From assembly GCF_947503415.1 (NCBI RefSeq), contig NZ_CANNDS010000002.1:930001-994000 (forward strand): 64,000 bases of DNA, read 5' to 3'. This document shows, piece by piece, positions 44,364 through 53,467 of this stretch. How positions within the stretch are numbered: position 1 is the first letter of the stretch; the number at the start of each line of letters is the position of its first letter. A model generated the notes under the pieces. That model saw only the letters and a program-made list of their open reading frames with translations. It searched no databases and was not told where the DNA came from. Origin of the DNA: an uncultured Tateyamaria sp. Lineage in GTDB: Bacteria; Pseudomonadota; Alphaproteobacteria; Rhodobacterales; Rhodobacteraceae. Both the position numbers and the translations under genes were made by a program.

Positions 44364-47284
44364 TAGCTGAGCGCTGTATTGCAGCGTCCGCAGACACCCG
44401 CGTGGCTGTGACTGCCGACATCGGGCAGCACTTTCCAGCAGCGGGCGCATTTGGCGCCGTCCGCCTTCTCGAACACCACGCCGATGCCCGGCACTTCCGG
44501 CAGGCGGAAGGCTTCGGCGGGCGATGGGTCGGTCGTCACGCTGATCTGGGACGTGATGCAGATGTCTGCGAAAGGCAGCGTTTGCAGGGTCGCGGCAAGG
44601 TCCGCGTCTTCGATATGCACCACCGGGGCCGCTTCGAGCGAGGCACCGATCACCTTGTCGGTCCGCTGGATTTCCAGCGCTGCCGTCACAGCCCGGCGGG
44701 CCGACCGGATGCCCGCCCATTTCGCCGCCAGCGCATCATCGCGCCACGCGGCGGGCGTGTCGGGGATGTCCGTCAGGTGGACCGAGCTGTCGTCGCCCGG
44801 GTTCCGCTCCAGCCAGACCTCCTCCATCGTGAAGACGAGGATCGGGGCCAGCCACGTGGTCAGCCGGTGATAGAGCAGGTCCAGCACGGTGCGCGCGGCA
44901 CGCCGTTCGACCGTATCGCCATCGCAATAGAGCGCGTCCTTGCGGATGTCGAAATAGAAGGCCGACAGGTCAACGGTGGCAAAGGTGAACACAGCCGAGA
45001 ACACGCGCTGGAAGTCGAACGCGCCGTAGCCCTCGCGCACCGTCTGGTCCAGTTCGGCCAGGCGGTGCAGCACCCAGCGTTCCAGTTCGGGCATGTCTGC
45101 CGGATCTGTCCGATCCGCCTCGGTAAAGTCCGACAAGGACCCCAGCATGAACCGCATCGTGTTGCGCAGGCGGCGGTAGCTGTCGGCCACGCCTTTCAGG
45201 ATCTCCGGCCCGATCCGCTGGTCCGCCGTATAGTCGGTCTGCGCCACCCAAAGCCGCAGGATGTCCGCGCCGTATTGCTTGATGACTTCCTCGGGCACGA
45301 TGGTGTTGCCAATGGACTTCGACATCTTGAAGCCCTTCTCGTCCAGCGTCATGCCATGCGTGACCACGTTGCGGTAGGGCGCGTGACCGGTGGTGCCCAC
45401 CGATTGCAAAAGCGACGAATGGAACCAGCCGCGGTGCTGGTCCGTGCCTTCCATATAGACGTCGGCAATGCCGTCTTCGGACCCGTCCTCGCGGTCGCGC
45501 AGGACAAAGGCATGGGTGGAGCCGCTGTCAAACCACACGTCAAGGATGTCGGTCACCTGTTCGTAATCGTCCGGGTTCACGATCCCTTCAAGGAAGCGCT
45601 GTTTTGCGTCCTCGTCATACCACGCATCGGCCCCTTCCGTCTCGAAGGCGGACGTGATGCGGCGGTTCACCTGCGGGTTGCGCAGCAGGAAATCATCATC
45701 CGTGGGCAGCGCGCCCTTCTTGGTAAAGCAGGTGAGCGGGACGCCCCAGGCGCGTTGGCGCGACAGCACCCAGTCAGGCCGCGCCTCCATCATCGAATGC
45801 AGGCGGTTGCGGCCCGATTTGGGCGTCCAGTTGACGTTGTCGATCTCGGTCAGGGCGCGCTCGCGAATGGTCGTGCCGTGCGTGTCCTGCCCGTCGCCCA
45901 CGGGCTTGTCGATGGCCGCAAACCATTGCGGCGTGTTGCGGTAGATCACGGGCGCTTTGGACCGCCACGAATGCGGATAGCTGTGCTTGATCTTGCCACG
46001 CGCCAAGAGCCCGCCCACCTCGGCCAGCTTGTCGATGACGGCGGCGTTGGCGTTGCCTTCCTTCCCGTTGGGTTTCAGGATCGCCTTGCCGCCAAAGAAC
46101 GGCAGGTCGTCGCGGAAGCGCCCATCGGGGTTCACGTTGTAGGTGATGACCTGTTCGAGCATGCCCAGCTCGCGGTAAAGCTCGTACTCCTCCATCCCGT
46201 GCGAGGGCGCGCAATGGACAAAGCCGGTGCCTTCGGTGTCGGTTACGAAATCGGCCGCGCGGAAGTCGCGGATGTCGTCCCATTCGCCATTGCCGTCAGC
46301 GGCACCGTTCAAAGGGTGGGTCAGGGTCATCTTGGCCAGATCATCCTGCGTGATGTCACACAGGCGGCGGTACATGGTGTCATCCAGCCGTGCACGGCCC
46401 AGCACATCCGAAGCAAGATTGTCGGCCAGGATGTAGCGGTCGCCGATAGTCGCCCAGCACTCTTCCGGTCGGCCCGTCACCTCATAAAGGCCGTAGGAGA
46501 TATCGGGGCCATACACGACGGCCTTGTTCGACGGCATGGTCCACGGCGTGGTGGTCCAGATCACCACCTGCGCGCTGTCGAGGGTGGCATCGCCCGTGCC
46601 CACAACCTTGAACTTCACCCAGATCGTAAAACTGTCCTTGTCGTGGTACTCGACCTCGGCCTCGGCCAGCGCCGTCTGTTCCACAGGCGACCACATCACG
46701 GGCTTTGAGCCCTGATAGAGCGTGCCGTTCATCAGGAACTTCATGAACTCTTCGGCAATCACCCGCTCGGCATGGAAATCCATGGTCAGATACGGCTCAT
46801 CCCAGTTGCCGGTGATGCCCAGCCGCTTGAACTCCTCGCGCTGGATGTCGACCCAGCCTGCCGCAAAGTCACGACACTCGGCGCGGAATTCGTTGATCGG
46901 CACCTGGTCCTTGTCGCGGCCCTTCTTGCGGTACTGCTCCTCGATCTTCCACTCGATGGGCAGGCCGTGGCAATCCCAACCGGGGATGTAGCGCGCGTCG
47001 CGGCCCATCATCTGGTGGCTGCGCACGATCATGTCCTTGATCGTCTTGTTCAAGGCGTGGCCGATATGCAGATGGCCGTTGGCGTAAGGCGGACCGTCAT
47101 GCAGGGTGAACGGCGCACGCGCGCCCTCCGCCGCGACGGCCTTCTCCCGCAGCTTGTCATAGACCCCGATCTGCGCCCACCGCTCCAGCCATCCGGGCTC
47201 GCGCTTGGGCAGGCCTGCGCGCATTGGAAAATCGGTCTTGGGCAGGTTCAACGTATCTTTGTAGTCGGGCGTGTCGGCACACAT
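44363..47284 (-). CDS. ileS: Isoleucine--tRNA ligase
   Basis: A 973-residue class Ia aminoacyl-tRNA synthetase. HIGH is at residues 73-76, KMSKS in KGFKMSKSIGNT, the CP1 editing domain lies between, and the C-terminal zinc motif is CARCWKVL...CGRC. All parts are intact. It is transcribed alone; the gap before it (47285-47567) has no visible gene. Confidence 0.97.
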   Translation of the reverse strand: MCADTPDYKDTLNLPKTDFPMRAGLPKREPGWLERWAQIGVYDKLREKAVAAEGARAPFTLHDGPPYANGHLHIGHALNKTIKDMIVRSHQMMGRDARYIPGWDCHGLPIEWKIEEQYRKKGRDKDQVPINEFRAECRDFAAGWVDIQREEFKRLGITGNWDEPYLTMDFHAERVIAEEFMKFLMNGTLYQGSKPVMWSPVEQTALAEAEVEYHDKDSFTIWVKFKVVGTGDATLDSAQVVIWTTTPWTMPSNKAVVYGPDISYGLYEVTGRPEECWATIGDRYILADNLASDVLGRARLDDTMYRRLCDITQDDLAKMTLTHPLNGAADGNGEWDDIRDFRAADFVTDTEGTGFVHCAPSHGMEEYELYRELGMLEQVITYNVNPDGRFRDDLPFFGGKAILKPNGKEGNANAAVIDKLAEVGGLLARGKIKHSYPHSWRSKAPVIYRNTPQWFAAIDKPVGDGQDTHGTTIRERALTEIDNVNWTPKSGRNRLHSMMEARPDWVLSRQRAWGVPLTCFTKKGALPTDDDFLLRNPQVNRRITSAFETEGADAWYDEDAKQRFLEGIVNPDDYEQVTDILDVWFDSGSTHAFVLRDREDGSEDGIADVYMEGTDQHRGWFHSSLLQSVGTTGHAPYRNVVTHGMTLDEKGFKMSKSIGNTIVPEEVIKQYGADILRLWVAQTDYTADQRIGPEILKGVADSYRRLRNTMRFMLGSLSDFTEADRTDPADMPELERWVLHRLAELDQTVREGYGAFDFQRVFSAVFTFATVDLSAFYFDIRKDALYCDGDTVERRAARTVLDLLYHRLTTWLAPILVFTMEEVWLERNPGDDSSVHLTDIPDTPAAWRDDALAAKWAGIRSARRAVTAALEIQRTDKVIGASLEAAPVVHIEDADLAATLQTLPFADICITSQISVTTDPSPAEAFRLPEVPGIGVVFEKADGAKCARCWKVLPDVGSHSHAGVCGRCNTALS

Positions 47285-47465
47285 GGGTGGCGTCCTTCGT
47301 GGGTCGTATATCTGGCAAATGTCGGAGGTGCGGTGCGAGTGGTCTCAAGCACCTTTACCCGGCGGCTCAATGGTGGGTCAGAGCGCCGGGGATATAATTC
47401 GCGAAATGATGATCATCTGCATCATGGGCGCGTTATAGGCAGGGGGCGGAAGGCTCACAAGTCCC

Positions 47466-47540
47466 CTCTTCTTCTGGCTGAAAATATCCCGGAGCGCGAG
47501 GCAGAGCCTCGCATCAACGCGCCCCCCGGAGGGGGGCGCA
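47466..47540 (+). repeat. REP-like intergenic palindrome, copy 3
   Basis: CTTCTTCTGGCTGAAAATATCCCGG is followed by GCGAGGCAGAGCCTCGC (stem GCGAGGC/GCCTCGC) and GCCCCCCGGAGGGGGGC. The left part resembles the copies at 13573 and 44221. It lies in the 283-base gap between ileS and the DUF2339 gene. Confidence 0.6.
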
Positions 47541-47567
47541 AAACATCATGTGCGCGCAAAAGCGCGC

Positions 47568-50273
47568 TCAATTCTGAGGGTGCCGCATCTGCGCCCAGCG
47601 GTTGAGCCATGCAAGACCTGCCAAGGACAGTCCCAAAACCACCAGCGACAGGACCCGCACCAACCCGTCAAGGCCCGAAATATCGATCAGGAACACCTTG
47701 GCCACGGCCAGCCCGATGACCACAAGGCCAGCACGGCGCAGACCCGTCGCATTGCGCGCCAGCGATTGATAGAACAGGACCGCCCCGGTCAGCAGGATCG
47801 CCACTGTGTAGCTGTAAAGCTCCGGCTGCAGGAAACCGTGGGTCAACTCCATGCGGACAGGTCCTTGCCACAGGTGGCGGATCGTCGCGAAGGCCCAGTA
47901 GACGCCGGTGCCGATGGCCACAATCGCCAGGCCCCAGCGCAGAGCACGGTGGCGCACGCGCCATGCGCCAGCGGCGAGCAGACACACCGGCAGCAAATAC
48001 GCGGGAACAAGTGTGTTCAAAAGCGGCGGGCCAGCAACCTGATCCCCCCAACTGGTCAAAAGCGGCGACAGCACCGTCATGCCCAGACCCAATGCTCCAA
48101 ATCCCACGAGACCGAAGATCAGCGCGAGCGCTGCACGCACCCACGCCAGCACACCGCCCAGCTGTTCGATGCGCAGGATCTGAACCAGCATCAGCCCAAG
48201 CCAGATGACTGCAAACAAGCCCATGGCCCAGTGCGAGTCCGTGTTATGCCCCGGCAGCACATCGTCGAGAAACCGGATCAAAAGCAGGGACACAAGGACA
48301 CCGAGCGTCGACCAAGCGGCCGTATCAAGCATGATCCGCGCCGTCCGGCGCTCCATCCCGCGCAACAGCCACAGTGATGCGACAAATGCGGCCAGCGATC
48401 CGGCATAGGCCAGCACCATTTCCCAAAGCGGGGCATCCAGCGCCCAGCCAAGCCCGGGATCACCGACAAGTCTCGCACCGATGGCAGCAACGCCCACGGC
48501 AATGAAGATCTGCATAAGCGGCAGCTTGAATTGCCGATCCAGCCAGGCCGCAGCCAACACTGTGGCGGCCAGCGCCACCGTCAATGCAGCAAGCGACAGG
48601 ATCAGGACAAGAGCGAACGTGATAGACGCCAGCGCCGACAGCACAAAGACAGACGCGCGGGTGCGATCCGGCACATCCACGCGCGCGAAACGGAGGGCAA
48701 AGCTGACCATCACAGCGGCCAGAACGATAGCATGCAGGGCCCAGCTATACGCGCCCAACGTCGCGGCCGGTGCCCATGTCAACTCCAGCACAATGGCTAT
48801 TGTGGGCGCGATCAAGGCTGCCGCCAAACCCCATGCCAGCGACAGGCCCGCACGCAATGCGCGGAGGGCGGCAACGGCACTGAACAGCAAGCCCACGCCC
48901 CACATCAGGGTCACCGCAAGCGGAAAGTCCGCTTCGACCGTGACGGCATAGGCCTCGGCAAAGGCCGCAACCACCGGTCCGGTTTCTACCCCTTCGATCG
49001 CAATCACCGCGATCACGGCCAAGACGGGCGGCAAGGCCAGTTCCTGCAATGCAGGCGCACTGAGCGACCAGTAGGTGATCGCGAGCCCGAGGATCACAAG
49101 GCTGAGCACGGCCATCCAGAAAGGCTCAGCCCCGGCGGATGCGCTCCAGACGATGGATGCAGATGTCACGATGATTGCAGCAAGCGCCAACAGCGTCGGG
49201 AAGGCCGGTTTCGTGCCCTTGAGATCCAGCAGATAGGCTGAGATCAGCACACCATCGTGGTCCGGGCGGAAAGAGCGTGCGGGGATCAGGATCGCGAGGA
49301 CGGCCAGCACCACGACGTGCGCCTGAAAACCCAGGACCAAGTCGGTTCCGCCACCCAGCACCGTCAACCACCCCATGACAAAACCCAAGGCAAGGCTGAG
49401 CACCGACACCCACGCCCACCGGCGGATCGTGTCGATGCCAAGACCGACAGCTGTGACCACACCGAAATACACAAACAACCAAGACGTCGCGGGCACTGTA
49501 CTGCCCACCAGCAGCGGCGCGGTGAAGGCACCAATCACGCCGACTGCGGCAAGAAGCGGCCCGTACAGCCATCCCAGCCCGACGCCCAACAGCCCAACCG
49601 CAGCCATTCCGGCAAAGGCCGCCTCGACCCCGATCAAATCATAGAGCAAGCGCGCGGCTGCAATCCCTCCGAACAGGGAAACCAAACCGGCCCCGGAAAA
49701 GACCGATGGAATGTAGGCCGAAGCGCTGTCGTCACTGTCCCCAAAGCGCCGCCGGATCACCTCGCCCCCGGCAATCAGAGCGCCACCAAATCCAAGGGCG
49801 GCCAGCACACGGGCGGTTGGCGGGAAAAAGTCGTTTTCGATGCCGTATTGCACGAGGAACAGACCAGCCAGCGCCAATGACAGGGCGGACACCGCGTAAA
49901 ACCAGTTGGCAACCACCCATGATCCCAAGCGCATGAGCATCGTCGGCCCAGCAGGCGGCACATCGGCTGGCGGTTCGGCTTTTGCCGCCTTGCGTTGCGC
50001 GATGACCCGTGCTGCGGCGGGTTCGGCAATGGGGTCCTTGGCGTCCGTTTCGTCGGTCTGGGTCGCAGGTGTCCAGGGGGTGTCCGGTGATGTCTCCGGC
50101 ACGCGGGGGGCCACGTCCGCGATTTTCGTGGAGGGCGTCGCCAATGCATCAGGCATGGCGCGCTCAAGCTCTGCGATGCGTCTGCGCAGGCCCGATACCG
50201 CCACAAGCAAATAGATGACAGCGACAGGGATCGCGAGAATCACGAACCCGCCAATGACCAACAACTCATCCAT
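47568..50273 (-). CDS. DUF2339 polytopic membrane protein
   Basis: A 901-residue inner-membrane protein with one N-terminal segment (LVIGGFVILAIPVAVIYLLVAV), a Pro/Ala/Glu-rich cytoplasmic linker (about 35-110), and then well over 20 hydrophobic segments in a row, starting with WVVANWFYAVSALSLALAGLF. This is the DUF2339 layout. The function is unknown; no enzyme motif is visible. The ATG at 50273 gives MDELLVIGG. It is one of the longest genes in the window and has the same high GC as its neighbours. Confidence 0.85.
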   Translation of the reverse strand: MDELLVIGGFVILAIPVAVIYLLVAVSGLRRRIAELERAMPDALATPSTKIADVAPRVPETSPDTPWTPATQTDETDAKDPIAEPAAARVIAQRKAAKAEPPADVPPAGPTMLMRLGSWVVANWFYAVSALSLALAGLFLVQYGIENDFFPPTARVLAALGFGGALIAGGEVIRRRFGDSDDSASAYIPSVFSGAGLVSLFGGIAAARLLYDLIGVEAAFAGMAAVGLLGVGLGWLYGPLLAAVGVIGAFTAPLLVGSTVPATSWLFVYFGVVTAVGLGIDTIRRWAWVSVLSLALGFVMGWLTVLGGGTDLVLGFQAHVVVLAVLAILIPARSFRPDHDGVLISAYLLDLKGTKPAFPTLLALAAIIVTSASIVWSASAGAEPFWMAVLSLVILGLAITYWSLSAPALQELALPPVLAVIAVIAIEGVETGPVVAAFAEAYAVTVEADFPLAVTLMWGVGLLFSAVAALRALRAGLSLAWGLAAALIAPTIAIVLELTWAPAATLGAYSWALHAIVLAAVMVSFALRFARVDVPDRTRASVFVLSALASITFALVLILSLAALTVALAATVLAAAWLDRQFKLPLMQIFIAVGVAAIGARLVGDPGLGWALDAPLWEMVLAYAGSLAAFVASLWLLRGMERRTARIMLDTAAWSTLGVLVSLLLIRFLDDVLPGHNTDSHWAMGLFAVIWLGLMLVQILRIEQLGGVLAWVRAALALIFGLVGFGALGLGMTVLSPLLTSWGDQVAGPPLLNTLVPAYLLPVCLLAAGAWRVRHRALRWGLAIVAIGTGVYWAFATIRHLWQGPVRMELTHGFLQPELYSYTVAILLTGAVLFYQSLARNATGLRRAGLVVIGLAVAKVFLIDISGLDGLVRVLSLVVLGLSLAGLAWLNRWAQMRHPQN

Positions 50274-50388
50274 ATTCGCCCCCTCGCACACAGGTGACAC
50301 AGAGGGTAACGCACGACCGCCAGACACAAAAGGCAAGGTTTTCCAGACCTTTGCAGGTCAGTCTGTCGCCCCCATGGCGCGGGCGCCT

Positions 50389-52008
50389 CTAATCGTCAGC
50401 GATATGCGCCCATACGGCCGACATCACGACCGACCCTTCGCCCACCGCGCTGGCCACCCGTTTGACCGATCCGGCCCGAACGTCGCCCACGGCAAAAACA
50501 CCAGGGCGTGACGTTTCATAACCGCTGGACGCGCCCACCTCGGGGCCCGTTTTGACAAAGCCATGGTCGTCCAGTTCCACCAGATCCGACAGCCACTTGG
50601 TGTTGGGGGCAGCCCCCGCCATGATAAACACGGCCTTGGTGTTCAATTTCCAGTCTTGCGCCCCGCGCCGGTCACGGACCGTGATCGCATCAAGGCGGTC
50701 ATCGCCGTGCAATTCCTTGATCTGCGTGCACAGGTGGATCGTGATCCGTGGATGGCTTTCAAGCCTTTGCAGCAAGTAGTCCGACATCGACGATGCCAGC
50801 GACTCGCCACGCACCAGAACATGCACGTGACGCGCGGTGCGGGCCAGGAACATCGCCGCTTGCCCGGCCGAATTGCCGCCGCCGACAACCGCCACTTCGG
50901 TGTCCTTGCAATAGCGCGCCTCGACATCTGTGGCGGCGTAATAGACGCCGCTGCCTTCCAGTTCTTCCAACCGCTCCAGCGGCAGGCGGCGGTATTGCAC
51001 ACCCGTGGCAACGATCAGGGCCTTGGCCGATACCCAGTCGTCATTGTCCAGCTTGATATGGAACAGGTGCTTTTCGCATTGCATGAGTTCCGTCGCCCGC
51101 ACGGGCATGGCAAAGCGGGTGCCAAACTTCATCGCCTGTATTTCGCCGCGTCCCACAAGATCGCCGCCCGAGATACCCGTGGGAAAGCCCATGTAATTCT
51201 CGATCCGCGACGACGTGCCTGCCTGCCCGCCGATGGCGAGGTCCTCAAGCACCACGGCGCACAGCCCTTCGGCCCCGGCATAGACGCCTGCGGCCACACC
51301 GGCAGGCCCACCGCCCACGATGGCCACGTCGTAGACGTCTTCCTTGCGCAGCGCCAAGTCGAGGCCCAGCGTGGCCGCCACACCGCGCGGCGTGGGCGGG
51401 TCGATCACCTGATGTTTGGCAAAGACCACGGCGGGGTGTGCGCGGTTGAGGCTGCACTGGTTGGCCAGTGCGGTGCCTTCGCTGCTATCAATCTCGACCT
51501 CGACAAAGGGGATGCGGTTGCGCGAGGCAAAACTGGCGATGCGGCGCACGTCGCGGTCCACCTCGCCACCGATCAGGGTCAGACCGCCTTCGGAATTGTC
51601 CACCATGCGCCGCCTGCGCGCCGCAAAGACAGAGATGATGATGTCGGACATTTCCGGGATGTCGGACATCAGCTTGAGCATGTCGTCGCGCGGCACACAG
51701 AGCAGTTCGGTGTCCTGCACCGCACGCATCCCCATGAACGTCTTACCCCCCGTCAGGAACGCCAGTTCGCCCACATATTGCCCCGGCCCCAGCGTGGCGT
51801 TGCCATAGCGTTGCCCGGTGGTGGGGTTCACGGCCTCCATCTCTCCGTCGAGGAGGTAGTGGAATTCGTCGAACCGGTCGCCTGCCTTCTGAATCCAGTC
51901 GCCCGCCTTGAAATGCACGCGCCTGCCGACGCGGTGCAATGCTGCGACGTGCCCGTCGCTGAGCGGGGTGCGCACCATGGTGTTCAGATCAGCGGCAAAT
52001 GTTTCCAT
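50389..52008 (-). CDS. Cyclic-nucleotide-binding/thioredoxin-reductase-like fusion, no CxxC
   Basis: A 539-residue three-part protein. Residues 1-130 form a cNMP-binding domain (FHYLLDGEMEAV, GPGQYVGELAFLTGG). Residues 142-215 look like a thioredoxin-type fold without cysteine pair. Residues 225-539 form an FAD/NAD(P) thioredoxin-reductase fold: GGGPAG (232-237), GFPTGISGGDLVG, the NADPH site VVGGGNSAG (374-382) and AVGDVRAGSVKRVASAVGEG. In ordinary thioredoxin reductase the redox motif CATC stands just before the NADPH site. Here it reads AATD (358-361), so thiol exchange at that site is impossible. It may be a flavin oxidoreductase with another partner. Confidence 0.85.
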   Translation of the reverse strand: METFAADLNTMVRTPLSDGHVAALHRVGRRVHFKAGDWIQKAGDRFDEFHYLLDGEMEAVNPTTGQRYGNATLGPGQYVGELAFLTGGKTFMGMRAVQDTELLCVPRDDMLKLMSDIPEMSDIIISVFAARRRRMVDNSEGGLTLIGGEVDRDVRRIASFASRNRIPFVEVEIDSSEGTALANQCSLNRAHPAVVFAKHQVIDPPTPRGVAATLGLDLALRKEDVYDVAIVGGGPAGVAAGVYAGAEGLCAVVLEDLAIGGQAGTSSRIENYMGFPTGISGGDLVGRGEIQAMKFGTRFAMPVRATELMQCEKHLFHIKLDNDDWVSAKALIVATGVQYRRLPLERLEELEGSGVYYAATDVEARYCKDTEVAVVGGGNSAGQAAMFLARTARHVHVLVRGESLASSMSDYLLQRLESHPRITIHLCTQIKELHGDDRLDAITVRDRRGAQDWKLNTKAVFIMAGAAPNTKWLSDLVELDDHGFVKTGPEVGASSGYETSRPGVFAVGDVRAGSVKRVASAVGEGSVVMSAVWAHIADD

Positions 52009-52010
52009 CG

Positions 52011-53027
52011 TCAGTGTTGTCCCTTGTCTCTCGGACCCTGAAATAGGCCACCCAATGCCTGTTTCACCAGACGGCGCGCCTTGGGTCTTTCATCGGTTGC
52101 ATAAGTGAGCGGGCGGCAGACTTCCATGGCGGCCACGCCCACGCGGGCCGTGAGCGCGCCATTGACCAGCCCTTCGCCAAAGCGGCGGGACAGTTTGCCC
52201 AAAATTGAACCACCGAGCACAGGTTCCAGCATGTCGTCACCCACCGCCACAGCGCCCGTGGCCACCAGATGCGCCATCACCGCGCGGGTCAGCCGCCAAC
52301 TGCCCAGAAGCCCGCCCCGCCCGCCGTACACTTCGGCAATGCGGCGGATCATGCGCAGGTTCGAGGTCAGTGCTGCCACCACGTCGGCCAGTGCCAACGG
52401 CACCAGCGCTGTGACGGCTGCGACTTGCCGGGCGGCGGCCTCGACCTCGCGTTCGGCGGCCTTGTCCAACGGGGCAACAAGGGTGTCTTCGGCCAGTTTC
52501 AGCAGGCCTTGGGCGTCCATCTGGTCGCCGCGCAACTCGGCCAGCCGGGTGCGGCCCCATTCGGTGTCGGGGCGCGCGCGGTAGAGCGCGTCGAGCCGGT
52601 CGACCACGGCGCGGGCGGCGGCAAGGTCGTTTTGTTCAACCGCCTGCGCTGCCGCGTGGCGCAAGCCGTCGAGCCGGGTCAGGCGGCGCAAGGCTGCAAG
52701 TTCGCGCAGGGCAATCACCAGCAGCGTGGCGACAAAGGCCCCGAGCAGACCGGTGAACGCCCAGCCGACGATGGGCGCGCGCGCAATCCACGCGTTCACG
52801 AAGTCCCAAGCAGCCGCACTCAGCACCGCCATCAGAAGCGCTGCCGCCAGCCCCCAGAACAACCGACCCAGCCGCGACGGCTTGCGCGTGGCGACACGCG
52901 CTGCCATTTGCATGGCCTCGCCGCGCGGCATCGCGACGGGCGTGGTGTCGGGCACGGGGGGTGCGTCGGCCACCTTGGGGGCGGGGTCATCTTCGATCTC
53001 GATCAGTACGGGGCCTTTGGCCATCAC
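52011..53027 (-). CDS. YcjF-like membrane protein (TIGR01620 type)
   Basis: A 338-residue protein: an acidic, Pro-rich cytoplasmic head (VLIEIEDDPAPKVADAPPVP), two membrane segments (LFWGLAAALLMAVLSAAAWDF and IVGWAFTGLLGAFVATLLVIAL) and a large Ala/Arg-rich C-terminal domain of the DUF697 type (VAAVTALVPLALADVVAAL). It pairs with the YcjX-type protein encoded two genes upstream, as in enterics where ycjX-ycjF are neighbours. It overlaps the GNAT gene by four bases and lies two bases before the reductase-like gene. Function unknown. Confidence 0.85.
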   Translation of the reverse strand: MMAKGPVLIEIEDDPAPKVADAPPVPDTTPVAMPRGEAMQMAARVATRKPSRLGRLFWGLAAALLMAVLSAAAWDFVNAWIARAPIVGWAFTGLLGAFVATLLVIALRELAALRRLTRLDGLRHAAAQAVEQNDLAAARAVVDRLDALYRARPDTEWGRTRLAELRGDQMDAQGLLKLAEDTLVAPLDKAAEREVEAAARQVAAVTALVPLALADVVAALTSNLRMIRRIAEVYGGRGGLLGSWRLTRAVMAHLVATGAVAVGDDMLEPVLGGSILGKLSRRFGEGLVNGALTARVGVAAMEVCRPLTYATDERPKARRLVKQALGGLFQGPRDKGQH

Positions 53028-53467
53028 GATTTGTCCTTGTGCCAGTCGTAGCGGATGTCGGGCAGACCTTCGTCATTGCGCGCGCCGTCGGTGCGTTCGG
53101 CTTCGGTGAAGCCATGGCGCAGGTAGAAGCGTTGCGCGCCGGTGTTGGCCTGGAAGGTCCAGAGAGTCAGGTGGTCTGTTGCCTCTTGCATGTCTGCCAG
53201 AAGGTTCGCACCGATCCCCTGCCCTTGCGCGCCCTCCGCGACATAAAGTGAATGCACTTCCGGTCCGTTGAGCGCCGAGAACGCGCAAACCTGCCCGGCC
53301 TTTTCAGCCACCGTCACCCAGCCTTGTTCGATCATGTACCCGGCAAAGGACAGATCCTCGGCCCGCGTGTGGATGCGCGGCATCCAGTCGGTGCCGTCGA
53401 TGAAGGCCGACAGGATCGCGCCTACGGCACCTGCATCGGTGGGCTGAGCGGGGCGCAGAACGGTCAC
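53024..53467 (-). CDS. GNAT family N-acetyltransferase
   Basis: A 147-residue acyltransferase of the GNAT fold. The acetyl-CoA-binding motif lies in EGAQGQGIGANLLADMQ, and the chain ends in WTFQANTGAQRFYLRHGFTEAERTDG, as in other small GNAT enzymes. The substrate is unknown. It overlaps both its neighbours by four bases (start with the YcjX gene, stop with the YcjF gene), so it is translationally inserted into the ycjX-ycjF pair. Confidence 0.87.
   Translation of the reverse strand: MTVLRPAQPTDAGAVGAILSAFIDGTDWMPRIHTRAEDLSFAGYMIEQGWVTVAEKAGQVCAFSALNGPEVHSLYVAEGAQGQGIGANLLADMQEATDHLTLWTFQANTGAQRFYLRHGFTEAERTDGARNDEGLPDIRYDWHKDKS

Noticed and set aside
47085..47110. Another GTAAGGCGGA copy inside ileS
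   Set aside because: These bases encode the invariant GPPYANG segment of ileS in reverse, and there is no TCCGCC partner, so the match is coincidental.
47285..47465. T-box or other leader regulator before ileS
   Set aside because: No T-box motif or tRNA-like specifier structure is visible, and T-boxes are not expected in this class.
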